In this document: one piece after another, positions 62,056 through 64,000 of the stretch
Layout of the letters: each line of letters opens with the position of its first letter
Position numbering within the stretch: position 1 is the first letter of the stretch
The notes under the pieces: model-generated
Told to the model about the DNA's origin: nothing
Database searches by the model: none
Seen by the model: the letters and a program-made list of their open reading frames with translations, nothing else
Assembly (NCBI GenBank): GCA_020024285.1
Contig: JAHHTZ010000002.1
Coordinates: forward strand, 1-64,000
Direction of reading: 5' to 3'
From: Oscillospiraceae bacterium
Lineage (GTDB): Bacteria; Bacillota; Clostridia; Oscillospirales; Ruminococcaceae
Length of the DNA stretch: 64,000 nucleotides
Program-made: the position numbers and the translations under genes

Positions 62056-62241
62056 TTATTTCATCATGTTGGAAATGCCATCCACCATGTCGCCAACAGC
62101 CTGAATTGCCTGCCCTGCTTTTTTCTTGAGCTGTTTTTTTCTCGCCTTTGGGGAGTTTCCGCTCATCAGATATGCCGCTGTGCCTACTGCCATCGTCGCT
62201 GCCACACCGGTGATAACGGATGTCATATTTTTGGAATTCAC
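62056..62241 (-). CDS. Hypothetical small protein, 61 aa
   Basis: I do not recognise a family. Start is GTG 62241, 7 bases after GGAGG; the GTG is required because no ATG gives a sensible site. One short hydrophobic helix (about 8-28, GVAATMAVGTAAYLMSG) is followed by a Lys/Arg-rich part and a helical C-terminus. Layout resembles small YtxH-like or membrane-associated stress proteins, but similarity is too weak to name. Confidence 0.6.
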   Translation of the reverse strand: MNSKNMTSVITGVAATMAVGTAAYLMSGNSPKARKKQLKKKAGQAIQAVGDMVDGISNMMK

Positions 62242-62621
62242 AAAAATTCCTCCTTTATAATCCATTTAAGCTCATAAGAGCCTGATGTTATTCTGTCCGA
62301 AAAGCATCGGATTTCCCATGAGAAGTCCTTCCAATTTTATTATATTTATATAAAACATACGATTTGAAGGGCTATTCTTCTGTGTTTTTATGACATCTGC
62401 TCCATTTTGTAAAAAAGTGCTTTTTTGCTTGAAATTTATCATGTAGACCTATTACAATAGATAAAGATAAAACAGCAGCCCAATGCAGCAAAATTACCAA
62501 CAAAGGAAAAAATGATGCAGACAAGCTGCTTTTTGATAAATCAATTTATTCTGCGTATACTGAAAGTGACCCTTCCTGCAAAACGGAACGGCACTTGCAT
62601 CTGCGCAAGGAGGGTCTGTTT
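62242..62621. other. Gap before the pyridoxamine kinase gene
   Basis: 380 bases. Contains divergent control regions; the only clear element is the pdxK-like promoter at 62533-62561 and a small CTTGC/GCAAG hairpin next to the ribosome site. No gene seen. Confidence 0.55.
62533..62561 (+). promoter_or_regulatory. Promoter of the pyridoxamine kinase gene
   Basis: TTGATA (62533-62538) and TATACT (62556-62561) with a 17-base spacer, 60 bases before ATG 62622. Confidence 0.8.
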
Positions 62622-63485
62622 ATGAATAACCGTCCGGCTCGTGTTGCTGCGATCCATGATCTTTCCGGCTTTGGCCGCTGTTCTTTGTCGGTGATTTTGC
62701 CAACCCTGTCTACTATGGGCGTTCAGGTATGTCCGATCCCGACCGCGGTGCTCTCATCCCATACGGGGGGGCTTGGAGAAGTGGAATTTCGCGATCTCAC
62801 AAACTTCATTCCTGCCTGTCTTGAGCACTATCAGGAGCTGAAACTTGATTTTGACTGCATCTACAGCGGTTTTTTAGGCTCAGAAGAGCAAATCGATCAT
62901 TGTCTTAGCTTTTTTTCTTCCTATCCAAATGCTTTGGCAGTGGTTGACCCGGTGATGGGAGATCACGGGAAAGCCTATCGTACCTATACGGAAACGATGA
63001 GAAATCGCCTGAGTGAATTGGTTCAGGTGGCAGATGTCATCACCCCCAATCTCACGGAGGCGTGTATGCTTCTCAAGATCCCATACATAAAGGAAGGCTT
63101 GACAAGAACCCAGGCGCGCAGCCTGCTCGCAAAACTGGGGGAGCTTGGACCCAAATATGTTGTGATAACCGGAGTGGAGCTTGCAACCGGGAAAATGGCA
63201 AACATCGGATACGATAAGGTCAACAACTCCTATTGGGTCGTTGCCTGCGATTATCTTCCGGTTTCCTATCCCGGAACCGGGGACATTTTTGCGAGCGTAT
63301 TGACCGGAGCATTCCTGACAGGGGACAGTCTCCCAATCGCAATGGGAAGAGCGACCTATTTTGTAGAGCGCTGCATCAAAACAACATTCAGCTATTCCAG
63401 CGATCCGCGCTATGGCGTGATGCTGGAGAAGGAGCTGTCTGTCTTGATGAACGGGCGAAACAGTGCAGAATTTGCTTTGCTGTAA
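62622..63485 (+). CDS. Pyridoxamine/pyridoxal kinase (PdxK/PdxY type)
   Basis: Phosphorylates vitamin B6 vitamers. 287 residues: the ribokinase-fold opening AAIHDLSGFGRCSLSVILPTLSTMGVQVCPIPTAVLSSHTGG is typical of PdxY, with DPVMGDHG (about 112-119) and the anion-hole/catalytic motif SYPGTGDIFASV (about 215-226). ATG 62622 follows GGAGGG. The next gene, an ECF S-component, starts 46 bases downstream, which supports salvage of an imported vitamer. Confidence 0.9.
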   Translation: MNNRPARVAAIHDLSGFGRCSLSVILPTLSTMGVQVCPIPTAVLSSHTGGLGEVEFRDLTNFIPACLEHYQELKLDFDCIYSGFLGSEEQIDHCLSFFSSYPNALAVVDPVMGDHGKAYRTYTETMRNRLSELVQVADVITPNLTEACMLLKIPYIKEGLTRTQARSLLAKLGELGPKYVVITGVELATGKMANIGYDKVNNSYWVVACDYLPVSYPGTGDIFASVLTGAFLTGDSLPIAMGRATYFVERCIKTTFSYSSDPRYGVMLEKELSVLMNGRNSAEFALL

Positions 63486-63531
63486 CAGTTATTCAAAAAC
63501 ATCACATATAACAATGAAAAGGGTGGTTACA

Positions 63532-64000
63532 ATGATGAACCAGCAGAGTATGCAGAAAAATAAATTTTCGACACGGCAGCTGACCTTTATTGGGTTGATG
63601 GCAGCGATTGTTTTTGTTTCAAACTATATCCAGTTTAAGATCCCGATCGGGATCGGCGGAGATATGACACGAATCCATGTTGCAAACGCCTTCTGCTTGT
63701 TGGGTGGTATCGTGCTCGGACCGGTGGCGGGCGGCTTGTCTGCCGGAATCGGTTCTGCTCTTTTCGATATTCTGGACCCTGTGTTTATTACAAGCGCCCC
63801 CTTTACCTTTGTGTTTAAATTTCTCATGGCGTTTGTTGCAGGTCTGGTTGCAGGAAAACGAAGACTGAATACCACAGCATGCCGCAATCTGATTGCAGCT
63901 TCCGCAGGACAGATGCTCTATATCGCTTTATATATAGGAAAGAAGTTTATTACATACTACTTTTTCCATCGCGAACCAATCGATGTTGTTTTGGCTACCT
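63532..64000 (+). CDS. ECF transporter S-component, partial (runs off the window end)
   Basis: 156 codons are present; the frame is still open at 64000. The protein has the hydrophobic S-component plan (helices about 18-36, 45-75, 85-115, 125-140) with the GLMAAIVFVSNYIQFKIPIG start and TRIHVANAFCLLGGIVLGPVAGGLSAGIGSALFDIL, seen in vitamin-binding ECF S-proteins. It lies 46 bases after the pyridoxamine kinase gene, so vitamin B6 is the best guess for the ligand. ATG 63532 (or the next ATG) follows AAAGGGTGG. Confidence 0.85.
   Translation, partial: MMNQQSMQKNKFSTRQLTFIGLMAAIVFVSNYIQFKIPIGIGGDMTRIHVANAFCLLGGIVLGPVAGGLSAGIGSALFDILDPVFITSAPFTFVFKFLMAFVAGLVAGKRRLNTTACRNLIAASAGQMLYIALYIGKKFITYYFFHREPIDVVLAT

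Noticed and set aside
1..64000. CRISPR arrays, insertion sequences, prophage or integrase genes
   Set aside because: I saw no regularly spaced repeats, transposase motifs or att-like duplications; the window is core chromosome.

Overview
The window is the chromosomal replication-origin region of a spore-forming member of the class Clostridia, most likely an Oscillospiraceae/Ruminococcaceae-type gut anaerobe. Reasons: the dnaA-dnaN-S4-recF-remB-gyrB-gyrA and rpmH-rnpA-yidD-yidC-jag blocks in Firmicutes form, spore genes (SleB, a PdaA-like deacetylase, a FtsK/SpoIIIE translocase), a type III glutamine synthetase, a T-box on trpS, frequent TTG/GTG starts behind strong AGGAGG sites, and a probable 7-alpha-hydroxysteroid dehydrogenase, an enzyme of bile-acid-exposed gut bacteria.

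Layout. 0-8 kb: a hypothetical gene, sleB with a DUF4340 partner, tex, a pair of membrane PH-domain proteins and an anchored extracellular protein. 8-10.3 kb: a SUKH protein, a tRNA-Met/tRNA-Glu operon and an acyl-ACP thioesterase joined to parB. 10.3-17.4 kb (minus strand): mnmE-mnmG-rsmG, noc, parA-parB, with one perfect parS and one parS-like site. 17.6-28.1 kb (minus strand): dnaA, oriC, dnaN, S4 protein, recF, remB, gyrB, two YcxB-like proteins, gyrA. 28.5-34 kb: pdaA-like gene, enolase, then rpmH-rnpA-yidD-yidC-jag on the plus strand. 34-43.4 kb: hypothetical gene, glnN, rpsT, nudix hydrolase, acetyltransferase, trmK-nif3, rqcH, hydroxysteroid dehydrogenase. 43.5-51.7 kb: SUKH fragment, T-box-controlled trpS, a degenerate P-type ATPase with a long disordered N-terminus, rlmB, 8-oxoguanine glycosylase, class II aldolase. 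51.8-64 kb: tepA-ylzJ-ftsK-amidohydrolase operon, RNase Y, a SulP transporter, Bcp peroxiredoxin, a pyridoxamine kinase and an ECF S-component that runs off the end.

How it works together: replication starts between dnaA (ends 26795) and dnaN (starts 26364), where five TAG triplets (a DnaA-trio) sit between an AT-rich stretch and DnaA boxes. Most genes near the origin point away from it on both sides. ParA/ParB/parS and Noc handle origin segregation and nucleoid occlusion, but their block lies downstream of gyrA instead of next to jag as in Bacillus, so the classical cluster has been split across the origin.

The most unusual item is the 893-residue protein at 45449-48130. It keeps the eight-helix membrane layout and the nucleotide-domain signature of a P1B-type ATPase but has lost the phosphorylation motif, the TGE motif, the GDGxND motif and the CPC metal motif, and it carries about 320 residues of acidic, disordered N-terminus. 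It may be a repurposed, non-pumping P-type ATPase. All family calls come from reading the sequence; no database search was run.
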